Under the pieces are notes generated by a model that saw only the letters and a list, made by a program, of their open reading frames with translations, was not told the origin of the DNA and searched no databases. Below, piece after piece: positions 33,180 to 43,756 of a DNA stretch of 64,000 nt; position 1 is the first letter of the stretch, and the number at the start of each line of letters is the position of its first letter. Source of the stretch: Mermis nigrescens (Eukaryota > Nematoda > Enoplea > Mermithida > Mermithidae); contig JAVLUZ010000415.1 in NCBI GenBank assembly GCA_036768485.1, positions 87,501 through 151,500 of the forward strand, read 5' to 3'. A program made the translations under genes and the position numbers.

Positions 33180-34141
33180 TTATCTCGACGTCAAAATTCC
33201 GTCTCCATTCACTAATAAATTAGTTTTTAGGAAATGTTCCGGAGTGTGGCTAGGAGGTGACGGCTCCAACAAATTCAATATTCGGGTAGTTGATGGTGTA
33301 GAAGGTGCCGGAGCCGGAGGACTGGTCGACAAAATCGTCGTCGTCGTAGTCGGTGACGTTATAGTCGACGACGTCATACTTGATGACATCAAAGTCGGTG
33401 ACGTCATAGTCGATGACGTCATATTTAATGACGTCAAATTTGGTGACGTCATAGTCGTTGTGGTCGTAGTCGATGACGTGTGCGACTTAGCATTATCGAT
33501 CGTTGTGTTACCGATTTTTGTTGTTATCGTTTTTCCTTCCGTACCGTTTTCGTATTCAATCGTCGATTTTGGTCTTAGAGTAATCGACTCTGCGACTGTG
33601 CTATTCCTCGTTTGATTAACGTCGTCGTAATCAATCAAATCGGCGTCGAAGATTAAAATTTCGGTATCCATCGGTAGTAGTGTGTGGATCCATTCAGGAG
33701 TAGTTGAGGGCGACACCGTTGTTTTAGGCGTCGCGCTGTAGTGATAAGGAGTCTGATAGTGATAGGGAGTCTGATAAGCGGGCGTATTGTGCGTAGGAGG
33801 CTGGTTCGTCGTACGATAGAAGAAATTTGGCGATTTTGTATCAAAGTGTAAATTTGGCTTTCTGGGATAGGTATAGTGTTGTGGATTGGGCGTCGGGATA
33901 TTATGAAAAATTTGGCCACCCGTAAAATGCGCGTTTTGAATTTGTAGGGGTTTCTGAACCGGTTTCCTCGTTGTATGGTCATACCAATCTGGAATGGACG
34001 GTGAGAAGGGTTTTCGAGTTTCGGCAACGACCCACAATGGATGCCTTGTGATGGATCTGGGAAAAGAATCGACCGCTTTGCGCCTTGTGGGCAGTGTTGC
34101 CAAAATTGGTGTTCTCTTTGGAAGTGGAGGTATTTTGAGAC
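33180..34141 (-). CDS. MAM gene last exon: Ser/Thr/Pro-rich tail
   Basis: Acceptor attaatcag fits phase 1. About 320 codons, stop at 33180-33182. The first part has PPYH/QTPYH-type repeats; the second has a pentad MTS repeat (residues like TSPNLTSLNMTSSTMTSP) and APAPSTPSTT. It likely forms an O-glycosylated extracellular stalk. No membrane segment or GPI signal is evident. Confidence 0.8.
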
Positions 34142-37100
34142 CTGATTAATAGGAAATCATCAATAGGAGAAAAAAAGCGAGAAAGAAAAAAAGGAGAATA
34201 TAAGAGGGAAAAATATTTGAAAAAATAAAAAGCAAAATCAAAATAATTCTAATAATAAATAAGTAAATAAAGAGAAAAAGAAGACAGAGATAGAACTGCA
34301 GCTTGATATTAGGTAGAAAGAAACGAAAAGACGCGAGAAATAGCACAAATATATCTGAAAAAAATATATTATCAGAGATTACATGTTTCACGAGGTGCAA
34401 AAGTCTTGAAGAAGTAGAAAGGAATATATACAGAAAAAACACATAAAAACAGGGTAATATCAATAAAAGCAGGTAGTAATAATTAGAAAGCAATAAAAAC
34501 ATTAAAATGACATACCAAAAATTTATAACTTGAAAACTATTCGTGCATTCGGCAGATGAAATATGTTGCGGAGTTGATAGTTTAGCGTTGTTTGAAGAAG
34601 TTTAGAAAGGAAAGAACGCGAGTAATTATTCATCGACATATTTATCCACCTACTCAATATAACTCGAAGTAATATTAGAGATTTTTTTGGCTCATGCGCT
34701 TTTCAAAGGTTATTTAAGACTTTTTGGTTTTTGTAAGCTATTACTATCAGTACTTTCCTTATCTAACTCTATCAATTTCCTTGAATTTTCGAAATTTTTC
34801 AGTTACGTTGTCAGTGATGCATTTGTCTATAAATCAGCAATCGTCGTTAACCAACATGTTTATTCAGATTAACCGACAATTCGATTATAGAACAAACAAA
34901 CAATTTTGTACTCTAAAATCTAATAAATATGCCATTCTCTATAATTCATCATTCAATTAGGCATTTTCGCATATTTGCATCGCTTCCGAATTAACCTAAA
35001 GAATACATAGCGAATTTCAGTTCAAATCAATGCATACTCTGATTTATATTCAAGACAAAATTATCGATTTTACAGCAAAAACAGTTGTTTCGAAACAGTT
35101 TTTCTATATTGATCAAAAATATGATTCTGCGATAGTTGTATTGAAGACCGGTTCAATCAGAGTATCAAATTGATGGAAATCATTTGAATATTGTAAATAG
35201 CGAAAAACAAAAAATCTAACAAAAAGTTTAACAATGCCGAAAATTCGTGCAGTTGCTTACCCGAAAAAATCGTATCCTTGCGAAATTTGAGTCGGCACAC
35301 ATTGTTGTCCATAAGTGCGCTTTTGTAACTATCAGTGTAATATACTTCAATATCCGCTAATCCTACTACGCTTCGGCCCGGATATTTGCCCCTGTTTTCG
35401 GCGTAAAATATCAGCTGAACAAAAATACAAATCGTTCAGAAACGTAAATCAACAAAACAAAAGTATGTGACGAATAAATAAAATAAGTAAAATAATTTAA
35501 TAACCAATAAATAAGTAAAACAATAAAAATGAAGTAAGAAAATGATAAATAAGGAGCAGCAAGGTATTTGATAAACATTCAAAACAGTAAACGATTTTTG
35601 AAATGCTGTTGCGAAGATTCCATTACACATCACAGATTTTGATAAAAGAAAATTATGTCCATTTCATAGCGAATCAATGATTCCTTCGATAAGATTGATG
35701 CGGAAATGAATGAATGTTGAGCGAGGATCAATGAAATACATGAATGCGGAAAGAATGAAAGAATCAGTAAAAATGTGGAAACCAACTAGCGCGTCTCAAA
35801 AATAAAACTAAAAACAATAACAAACTTTGATTATGAGAGTATTTTCCGAATAAATAAATGATTTTCTGCGTAAAAGTTATGAAGGATTTGTAAAAGAATA
35901 GAGCATAAATCATTGAATTATTTTTAAAAAGTATATTTCACCAGCTTACAACGCGCTTACCGTACTTTTTTTAATCCTGATGGACAAACGAAGCTGGCAA
36001 TCTGCCAATTGGATCCTATTTTATCAATCGCCTTATTCGAAATATCGTAACAAAAGCTTAGCGTATCGCAGCAGCCAGTAATTGATACGACATTTGATGG
36101 CTTGAAAACTTTCACCTTTATGAAACGTTTGCCGCGAATTCGTTGAAAATCGACTATAAACGCAAAAAAATCGAAAATTAATTTTTTTCAGTTTTAGGAA
36201 GCAAATGTTTTTTAACGACCTATCTGTCGCAGAGCTTTCGATAACTAGCATGGCCGCCTGACCTTTTGACAAAAAAGTCGCTGCGTAGTAGTTGGTCTTC
36301 ACTTGCGACCCTGAAAACCACCTAATTTCAATGGCGTCGAAACGTTGAATTTCAAAAAAATCAATGAATCAGATGGCTTTATTCCGTAAAAACCTCGAAT
36401 GACCTTTATTAATTGCCTTAATTGTCGAATAATCTCCCCATTCTCACATCTAGATTGGGAGAAAAACGTCTCTAAATTCGGAAAAATGGACGAGAATTTT
36501 ATGAAAATACACGTTTACTCTGATTGAGATTTTTTTCGGAATAAAACATTTATATTCTAATTAAAATATATAGAACAGAATAAACTTAATATTTTTTACG
36601 AGATCGATTGATCGCCCAGATTCATTCGTTGGAACCCTTGCAAAATTTGCCATCCTTGCAGACGTTTGCCTCTATGCCGAATACCTTGGGCGTAATTGCA
36701 AAAATTACCTGAAAAAACAAATAAATTTCGAAAAAGCGACCATCTTCCATGGTCGTCACTGAAGTAAAAAAAAAATGTTCCAGTGATAGTATCGATAAAT
36801 GTACAACATGAGAATCCTAGGAGGGGGTGTCAATCCCACAAAATTTTCAAAAAATGGTCGGGCTATAGAAAGACGAGTACACGTGAAAAACATTGTTTTT
36901 AGACGTTCCAGACCATGTTCGTTCTTTCTAGAACATGAAAAAATTAAAAAAATTGAAAAAATATCAAGGAAATTGTACAAAATTTGGGACTCTTGAACCA
37001 AAAATTAACTGGAAAGGCTTAAAGAACACTTTTCAGAATTTTGACAAAAAATCGACAATTCTGGGGGTCGCAGCCATTTTGTGGAATCAGACTCCCTCCC

Positions 37101-38312
37101 CAACAACTCGTATGGATACTAATGAACTTCTGGAGCTGTTGCACTTGTGTGTAATTTGAAATAAATTAATTAATGATTAATTAAACTTATAAATGTAGTC
37201 ACTTGTCCTAAGCCATATATTTAGAAATTAGAAGTATGCATTGAAGCTGATAATTGAGCTCAGTGTGTCTAATACTAAAAAACAAGAAGATTTACCGTCG
37301 TAAAAATCGCACGCAAAGTTATTGCATTCAAAATCCAATTGTTCACTGGTCGGTGTCGTGAATTGACGCAACAAATCTTAGAATAAAATGTAGTCTCGTA
37401 ATTTAATTACCTACCTAATTATTTCAATACCTACTGATAATACTTACGCGATCCATAATATGAGTGATTTAATTACTTAATTATTCAATTAATTACTCAA
37501 TTTAATTACTTAATTAATTACTTAATTAATTGATTATTTAATTACTTATTTAATTACTTACTTAATTAAAAATTTAATTATTTCAATTACTTTAATTACT
37601 TAATTTAATTACTTTGATTACTTATTTAATTACTAATTTAATTACTTAGTTTAATTACTTTAATTACTTTAATTATTTAATTACTGATTTAATTTAATTA
37701 CTTATTTAATTACTTAATTATTTAATTAGTTATTTGATTACTTAATTACTTATCTACATTACTTCAATTACTTAGCTAAATTTATCGCAAAATGAGTTGG
37801 GTATATAATTTGGACAAAAATAAAATAGTAGAATGGTCAATTAGCAGGCAGATAAAACTAATTACGAACTAGAATAAAGACGCGATTTGAAGAATAAGAC
37901 ACAATTCGATTAGGGAATTCAATCTTTTTAGGAAAAATCTAATGTACGTCGGTCATATCTGCCGAAAAATCAAGAAAAATACGTTTAATAACTTCTATTT
38001 AAAACTATCTGCCCACGTATCTCTATGCTTTGTTCATTAGTCAATATTAACCAATATAAGACTAATAATTTATTTTTGAATTATTAGTATTACTTACTGT
38101 TTCTGCCAAAAACCGATGGGAGTGATGTCAAAATCCAAAACGCTGCGAAATCGCAGGGTCTCATTTGCGCGATATAATTTTCTCAGTCTCCTTCTGACCT
38201 CCAAAAAATATCGCAATCTCAATTTATACTTAGACATAACAATGTTTAGGCAAAGAAATTCGTTAAAATAAGTCGACGTCGTATATGCGAGAGTAAACCG
38301 GATTTGATCCAT
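33180..38312 (-). CDS. MAM-domain, Thr/Ser/Pro-rich extracellular-type protein
   Basis: Minus-strand exons 38312-38098, 37345-37296, 36708-36600, 36310-36246, about 36152-35970, about 35410-35271 and 34141-33180 can be joined. MAM domains are extracellular adhesion modules of about 170 residues. Seen here: FECNNFACDFYDGNFCNYAQ (the C-x-F-E/D..C-x-Y/W-x-Q start of MAM), then a central W-Q, RFIKVKVF, ITGCCDTLSFC, NWQIASFVCP, and LIFYAENRGK..VVGLADIEVYY (the typical F-x-A-x-R-G..D-I end), followed by a final Cys. The last exon gives a 320-codon tail rich in Thr, Ser and Pro with NxT/S sites, like a mucin-type stalk. No signal peptide is visible, so the true first exon may lie further right or the start at 38312 may be wrong. 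No close named family was recognised. Confidence 0.68.
34142..35270. other. MAM gene intron, AT-rich
   Basis: No repeat family or other gene recognised. Confidence 0.6.
35271..35410 (-). CDS. MAM gene exon, last MAM strands
   Basis: Acceptor ttgttcag, donor gtaagc (phase 1). Reads LIFYAENRGKYPGRS, VGLADIEVYYTD and NNVCRLKFRKD. This F-x-A-x-R-G..G-L-x-D-I..C pattern is the signature end of a MAM domain. Confidence 0.78.
35970..36152 (-). CDS. MAM gene exon, central strands with GCCDTLSFC and NWQIASF
   Basis: Acceptor tttatag. Reads DFQRIRGKRFIKVKVF, VSITGCCDTLSFCYD and NWQIASFVCPSGLKK. Two overlapping donors (gtacgg, gtaagc) lie at the end; gtacgg keeps phase 0 with the next exon, and the decayed copy ends at the same residue. 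Confidence 0.72.
36246..36310 (-). CDS. MAM gene exon, SEDQLLRSDFF segment
   Basis: 65 nt, acceptor gttttcag. In the phase set by its neighbours it reads VASEDQLLRSDFFVKRSGGH and donates at gttatc (phase 1). The decayed copy at 30.2 kb matches in this frame (RRSLF..KGH). Confidence 0.6.
36600..36708 (-). CDS. MAM gene exon with NFCNY motif
   Basis: Acceptor ttttttcag, phase 1 in, phase 2 out at donor gtaaaa. Reads NFCNYAQGIRHRGKRLQGWQ and continues to QSIS. The counterpart in the decayed copy at 31.4 kb begins at the same place with DLCNY, which supports this acceptor and frame. Confidence 0.7.
36711..37295. other. MAM gene intron with diverged B-family MITE
   Basis: About 36800-37112 keeps family B words (GAATCCTAGGAGGGGG, CCATGTTCGTTCTTTCTAGAACATG) but no clear ends. 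Confidence 0.45.
37296..37345 (-). CDS. MAM gene exon with first MAM cysteines
   Basis: 50 nt reading EQLDFECNNFACDFYD; donor gtaaat (phase 1). The acceptor ccgaccag fits phase 2 of the upstream exon. A second acceptor 32 nt upstream (cttattctaag type) would add LLRQFTTPTS but needs a different upstream donor. Confidence 0.6.
37400..37780. repeat. Degenerate TTAATTAC tandem repeat
   Basis: Nearly continuous (TTAATTAC/TTAATTA)n with point changes, inside the first visible intron of the MAM gene. Confidence 0.9.
38098..38312 (-). CDS. MAM gene, 5'-most exon found (start uncertain)
   Basis: Open frame from ATG 38312 to donor gtaagt (phase 2). The last 25 or so residues (NETLRFRSVLDFDITPIGFW) look coding. 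The first 45 are basic and less convincing, so the exon may really begin at an internal acceptor such as gtctaag. It has no hydrophobic leader. Confidence 0.5.
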
Positions 38313-38723
38313 CGCCGACCGCACACAGAAGTTATTTTTAGAAATCTTTTCAAAAGATTTCGAATAATTTCAGCAGAAAAATGCAGATACAATCGTTTGA
38401 TTATCCGATGGTGCCTTAAATATTAAGCAATTTATCCGGCAAGTTTTGTCACATTATGTTGAATAAAACCTAATAAATGACGTCGGAATTAATTGAATTT
38501 AATTTTGGTTCATTCCCGTAGTTTATACATGCATTGCATGCACATATGATTTCTCAACTTATCGGATAGAAAAATATAATAATAAAAGTACAACAAAATC
38601 CGATTGAGCACATAAGCGCGTATTTTCGAATTAACAAATGTCGCACGTGCAAGTGGTTGGTGTCTCTACAGATTCCTAAAAGAGCTCAGGCAAGCATACA
38701 TGGGAAGCGACCAAATTCTGGGG

Positions 38724-38780
38724 TCTGGTTGGTATAAACTTCTGGCAAACCAGGAAGCCCGGATTTGAGTCCCGGCTAGC
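38724..38780 (+). other. tRNA-like sequence
   Basis: GGTTGGTATAA (A-box-like) and GGATTTGAGTCCCGG (T-arm-like) at tRNA spacing, placed inside a MITE-like context (CATACATGGGAAGCG to the left). Pairing is too poor for a functional tRNA. Confidence 0.35.
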
Positions 38781-39079
38781 CAAATGTTTTTCGCTATTCG
38801 TGCTATAAATTCAATTCTAAGGGGTTATCGATTTTAGAGGTCGAGCCGGATTTTTGGGGTTCAAACCCCATAAACCACCCAAAGCCCTTGCGTGGACGCA
38901 GGACAAAATTTTCTCTGGAAAATTAGGCCAAAAACTAAAGTATAAAAATCAAATGTTGTTGAAATCAACGAGAAACTTCAATTATTGTAAGTTTTGAATT
39001 GTCTGAGCTTTTGCGCCCAAGGATCAGTTTAGCTGAAAATTGCTCACTGAAAGTTACCCGACATGCACGTTAAAAAGGG

Positions 39080-40500
39080 CTGAGGGTTTACCAGAGTGGA
39101 TAAAATGGAAGCCACGAAATGGGACGTTTTGGCGACGCCGTTTTGGTGACGGCCGTTTTGGCGCCGGCCGCTTTGGCGCCGGCCGTTTGACGTTGGCCGT
39201 TTTGGCGACGGCCGTTTTGGCGCCGAATTAAAATTTTCTTCGAAATTTCTTCAAAAAGACTGTTTTAGCATTCTACATATGCTGAAATACATAGCTGTTT
39301 CTGCTATTGAAATTGTTTGAGAGCTAACATACACATGCATATCTATGGTCCGTTTCACATAACTTGGTGCATGAAATTCTGGTTTATAACAACTTAGAAT
39401 CGTGAACATAAAAGCAAAAAAAATGCAAGAAGTAAGTAAATGTCATTAATATTTATTATCCGGCGCAAAGCGCCGGAAAAATTTAAGGAATTATGAGGCT
39501 AACGACTGATCTACATACAGAGATGGGCTTGGGGGGTTTGGGGGTATAAGCCAATGGATATTGCTTGATTGATGATATTAAGCGTCAAAAATTAGTGTTA
39601 ATTCGCCTCAGCTTTATGTACGTGCTCAAATTGACTGTGAACTGCTGGAATAATGTGAGCACAGGAGCCTGTTCCATATTTCGCACACTAAGGTTTCATA
39701 ATAGGTGGTAGGTTAGGTACCTATTAAACATATATATACATAGGTATTTATCACGAATGGGCGTAGGTGCTCTGGACCGTTGGTGGGCGGCTCTAAAGGT
39801 CAAGGGGTGCACAATTTTTTTCAAAGTCAAATATTGGCCCTAAAAATGGTGCTATGGCGAAAAAAACACCATTTTTGAACGTTTCTCGTCGAGCTCTATC
39901 GATTGGCATCAAAAAACCCGAATAAAAGCAAAAAAATTTAAAAATGAAATTCTAGGAGTGTAGCTGGGTTTTTGCCATTTTTCGTTGGGTATTTTGCCTT
40001 CTGGGGAGTGCATTACCCCCACGCCCGGGTACGCTCTGGACCCCCAGAATTAAATGTTTGGCGCTTCGTATTGCAATTTTGGCGATTTTGACCCAGCGGA
40101 CCACCAGAAATTTTGGTGCTGTCCATGCATGATTATATGTATAGGTAATTGGGTATGTACTTTACATGTAGCTGCGTATGATTATCTAGCAATCTGTAGG
40201 TGCGTGCATGCATGCATATGAATAAATTTACATATGTACAAGTAATTACATAGGTCTGCGAAAAATTTTTGCTCTGATTCTGTAAAACTGATTCAACATC
40301 TGATTAAAATGATAACATTACTTCTTTGAGCATTAAAAACAAGTTATTGTACAGTTTCTCGTTAATTTCCAGCAATTTTGAGGAAAACTTTCAGTCCGGC
40401 GCAAAAACGGCCGTCGCCAAAACGGCGTCGCCAAAACGGCGTCGCCAAAACGTCCTAGACCGAATGGAACATTTTCTAGGGATAATTGGGCAAAACGGAG
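39080..40500. mobile_element. Candidate TIR element with GGCGACG-repeat ends
   Basis: The left end (39121-39232) and right end (40398-40455) carry GC-rich tandem units of the form GCCGTTTTGGCGACG in inverted orientation; GACGTTTTGGCGACGCCG is exact on both sides. The outer flanks show weaker inverted similarity. The 1.2 kb interior holds fragments of MITE family A, GGCGCAAAGCGCC and no open transposase. Confidence 0.5.
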
Positions 40501-41004
40501 GGAGCCAAAAAATAAATGAAAACGAATATTTCCTTCAAGTGCTTGACATTGGACAAAAATTACGAATTATAGTCCGTACACAAGTTCGGTTATAAATTTT
40601 AAAACGATCTCGGATACACTGTAAAAAATAATCTGTTGTATCCAAGCGAACAATTAGCGTGTAACTGGCTGCCACTAAAAGTTAGTATTATGATTGCACG
40701 AAAATTTCGCGTTGATTGAATATGAAAATTAATTTCACACGCCACTAAAATTAAGTTTTGATCGAACATGAACATTTTTGTGCTGTCGGTCGTTTCTAGT
40801 ATACCCACTAAAAATTTATTTTTGATCGAGTATGAAAATTTGTATATTGTTGATGACTAAAAAGTACGCTAAACGTAGATTTGATCGACACATGCACATA
40901 CGAGTATAATGGAGGCGAGATACATTTATTGATTTCAAAAGGACTATGAAACGCGTTAAATGTTGAAAACATAATATGACGCAGACTATAACGCTTACTA
41001 AAGA

Positions 41005-41668
41005 AGAAACTAGCAAAGAAAAAATGCTCCGATGGAACAAAAAAGGTAAATATACTTGAATTTCTTCATTGTTAAGGATGTTAAAGAAGGGGACTAGGGA
41101 AAAATTTCCCTATACGCGCAGAAGCCATAGGAATGTGCTAAACTGTTAGACTTCCCTAAACAACGCAGAAATCAAAGTATATTCTGCGGCCTGTAGAAAA
41201 ATGAGGGTATAGTCACAAAACGTTCTCAAGTGTTTTGCAAAAGAGCATTGAAGACGCTTGCTTGACTATTAATTAATCAATGTATTATTTATTTAATGAT
41301 ATCTTGACCTTCCACAATGCTCTGGCGTAAAAGATAATAGTGTAAACTTTACACCTACATGGCCAACTCAATAGTCCGCATGAAAAACCACAGAAAATTT
41401 CTTTAAATCTTCTAAAATAAAGTAATCAAAATACTCGCCATCGTAATCGAAATTACTAGGGAAAATCTGCAGAAACGTGCATAGGCCGCAGAATATACTT
41501 CGATTTTTGCGTTGTTTGGGGGATGTCTAATTATTTAGCACATTCCTATGGCTTCTGCGCATATAGGGAAATTTTCCCTAGTCCCCTCCTTTTACATCCT
41601 TAACAATGAAGAAATTCAAGTATATTTACCTTTTTGTTCCATTGAAGCATTTTTCTTTGCTAGTTCCC
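41005..41668. mobile_element. Foldback element I (about 190-bp inverted arms)
   Basis: Left arm 41005-41192 and right arm 41483-41668 are inverted near-copies. CTAGCAAAGAAAAAATGCTC pairs with GAAGCATTTTTCTTTGCTAG, and CATAGGAATGTGCTAAA pairs with TTTAGCACATTCCTATG. A 290-bp spacer separates them. Only one arm is found at 24296-24450. Confidence 0.78.
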
Positions 41669-42049
41669 TCTTTTATTCAATATTTTAGGCCATATATCCA
41701 ATGGTGGGCAGCGCCGATATTCTGGGAGGGGTGCAAGTAGCTGAAGAAATTTCTTTTTCGTCTCGAACCCTTTACACTAAAATGATCATGATCAAGAAAT
41801 ATTGCATTAAAAGAGAAAAAATTTTACCTTTTGAGATATTGTAGCCCTCTACAATATAAAACTAATCGGACTGCGCAGAAACCAAAATTGAGTTAGATAA
41901 GCTTCAGGACACGCTAACAGTAAAAACCCGTATACTTTAAACTTTTGTGCAAGAACCATTAGTTGTAAAGAAATTTTAAGTTCAGATTCGTATTTTAAGG
42001 TCAGATTCGTATTCTACAGCTCGGGGGCAACATTTAAAAATAAATTGGC

Positions 42050-42300
42050 CATCCGCATTATTTGATTTTTAGTTTACACTTTACATACTCATTGCTAACT
42101 CGGCATTGAGTGTAAACAAAAAGAAAAAATCGTACATCGAATTTTTTAATTATCTATCGTTTAAAAAAACCGCACCTCCCAGGTGTGTGCCGTTGCTGCT
42201 TGTGAGGGGGTACACAAAATTCGCACTCGATGTGATAAACATATAAGAAAAAAGGTGGCCAAGTTTATTATAGGTAGCGCTATCGCGCTACCTATGATGT
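42050..42300 (-). repeat. Repeat H, copy 2 (inverted)
   Basis: Ends with the palindrome TAGGTAGCGC-TATC-GCGCTACCTA. Internal words CACCTCCCAGGTGTG and GAGTGTAAAC match copy 1 at 22165-22420 in reverse. Confidence 0.55.
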
Positions 42301-42412
42301 AAGCGGATAAAAACGAATTACAAAACACTTGACTGGCACGAAAAAGTTCACAACAATAGGCATGGGAGATAGGCAAAACGAAATTGGTATGCATATAAGC
42401 TATAAAAGCACG

Positions 42413-42893
42413 GGCACGGATTTAGAGGGGCGTAGCCCCTCTTTTGTCGAAAAATAGTTGGGCGTAATAGAGAAAAATTTGTATTTTTTGATTATTTTAG
42501 CAATTTTTTAATCACAATTTTTCAAATTTTCCTGGCTCTTAGCACCAGATAGTACTCATTAACGACATTCACTGACTTTCTTGACTCTTGAGAGTTTATT
42601 TTCTTACGTCAGAATAGTTTATTTACGAAACAAGGATTTTTTACTTCTTACAATGATCTCTCGTGTATTTTTTGGTGCTTTACGCCGATTTTCAAACTAT
42701 TAATTCGCATTTTTCGTAGATAATTTGGAAAATTTTCAACCTTTTGAATTGATCACAAAGATTCTGTCTATCAAAAGACGGCTTAAAATCGATGCTTTAA
42801 GCAAAATAGACAAATTTTTGTAAAACTTTTGACACTATTTAGATAACTTGGGATTCCGCCCCCCGTCAGAAAATCCAAGATCTGTCACTGTTC
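42413..42893 (+). repeat. Repeat K, copy
   Basis: From CACGGATTTAGAGGGGCG to ..CCAAGATCTGTCACTG with C-rich and G-rich inner ends. Relative of 6604-7092. Confidence 0.5.
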
Positions 42894-42916
42894 ACTAAGC
42901 GAAACGACTAAATGAC

Positions 42917-43202
42917 CACACGTGGGCGTTTGGGGGGGAGTTGGGGTATGCACTATGCACCCCCATAGAAGGCCGAATACCCCCAGGATTCAATTTTTGA
43001 AATTTTTTGTTTTTTCCGCAATTTTTGATGTAAACGGATAGTGTTCAATGAGAAACATTGAAAAATTGTGTTGTTTTCGCCGTACTAATTTGTTTAACAA
43101 CCTTCTCGCAGATTACTCTAGACCACAGAATTCTATTTTTAGTAACATTTTTTGCGATTATACTCAATTAGACCTCCAGAATTTTCTTGCTGCCCATGTA
43201 TG
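42917..43202 (+). mobile_element. MITE family A, copy 3
   Basis: CACACGTGGGCGTTTGG to ..TGCTGCCCATGTATG. It is directly followed by family F sequence, so the right target duplication is not visible. Confidence 0.7.
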
Positions 43203-43650
43203 GTGAGAGGGCATTACCCCCACTGAACACTTAGTTGTATAGGTATGTACTATCCGGCGATATTTAATTGACGGAAGATTTTCTGCATCATTTTTGAAGA
43301 CAAAGGCAGTGAAAATCGCAAAATTTTTCCTATCGCCGGATTAATAATTTTATGTGCTGGTTATTCGAAAAACGCAAGAAATTGTGACTAAATAATTTAA
43401 AAATTCGTAATTTCTGCCTAAATTGATCAATTTCTACATTTTTTAGCGTAAAAGCAATATAAAGCAGTCAGAATGAAGTAAACATGCTAAAATGCGGTAT
43501 TAATGCGGAAAGATATTTTATGCAGGCTATTTTTATCATCTTCATTATTTGACTACAGAAAAAGCGTAAACCATAAGTTTACTCATCTGGATTCCTGGGA
43601 TTTTACCCCCGCCTCTGCCGAACCTGACCTTGTGCACCTATATTACACGT
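43203..43650 (+). repeat. MITE family F, copy 2
   Basis: Shares with 16617-17036 the words GGGTATTACCCCC (here GGCATTACCCCC), TCCGGCGAT, GATATAAT-like spacing and the end CTGACCTTGTGCACCTAT. The left end merges with the family A copy. Confidence 0.6.
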
Positions 43651-43756
43651 TTACAAGGCACAATAAGTTTGCAGTTTAGTGCATGGTTTTTATCAATGAG
43701 GCCGATTCTAACAACAGCGCACTGTAAAAATCGAAGCACTGATGAGCAAAAACATA

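Noticed and set aside
33127..33615. 162-codon plus-strand frame rich in Val and Asp
   Set aside because: It is the antisense shadow of the Thr/Ser repeat in the MAM gene tail.
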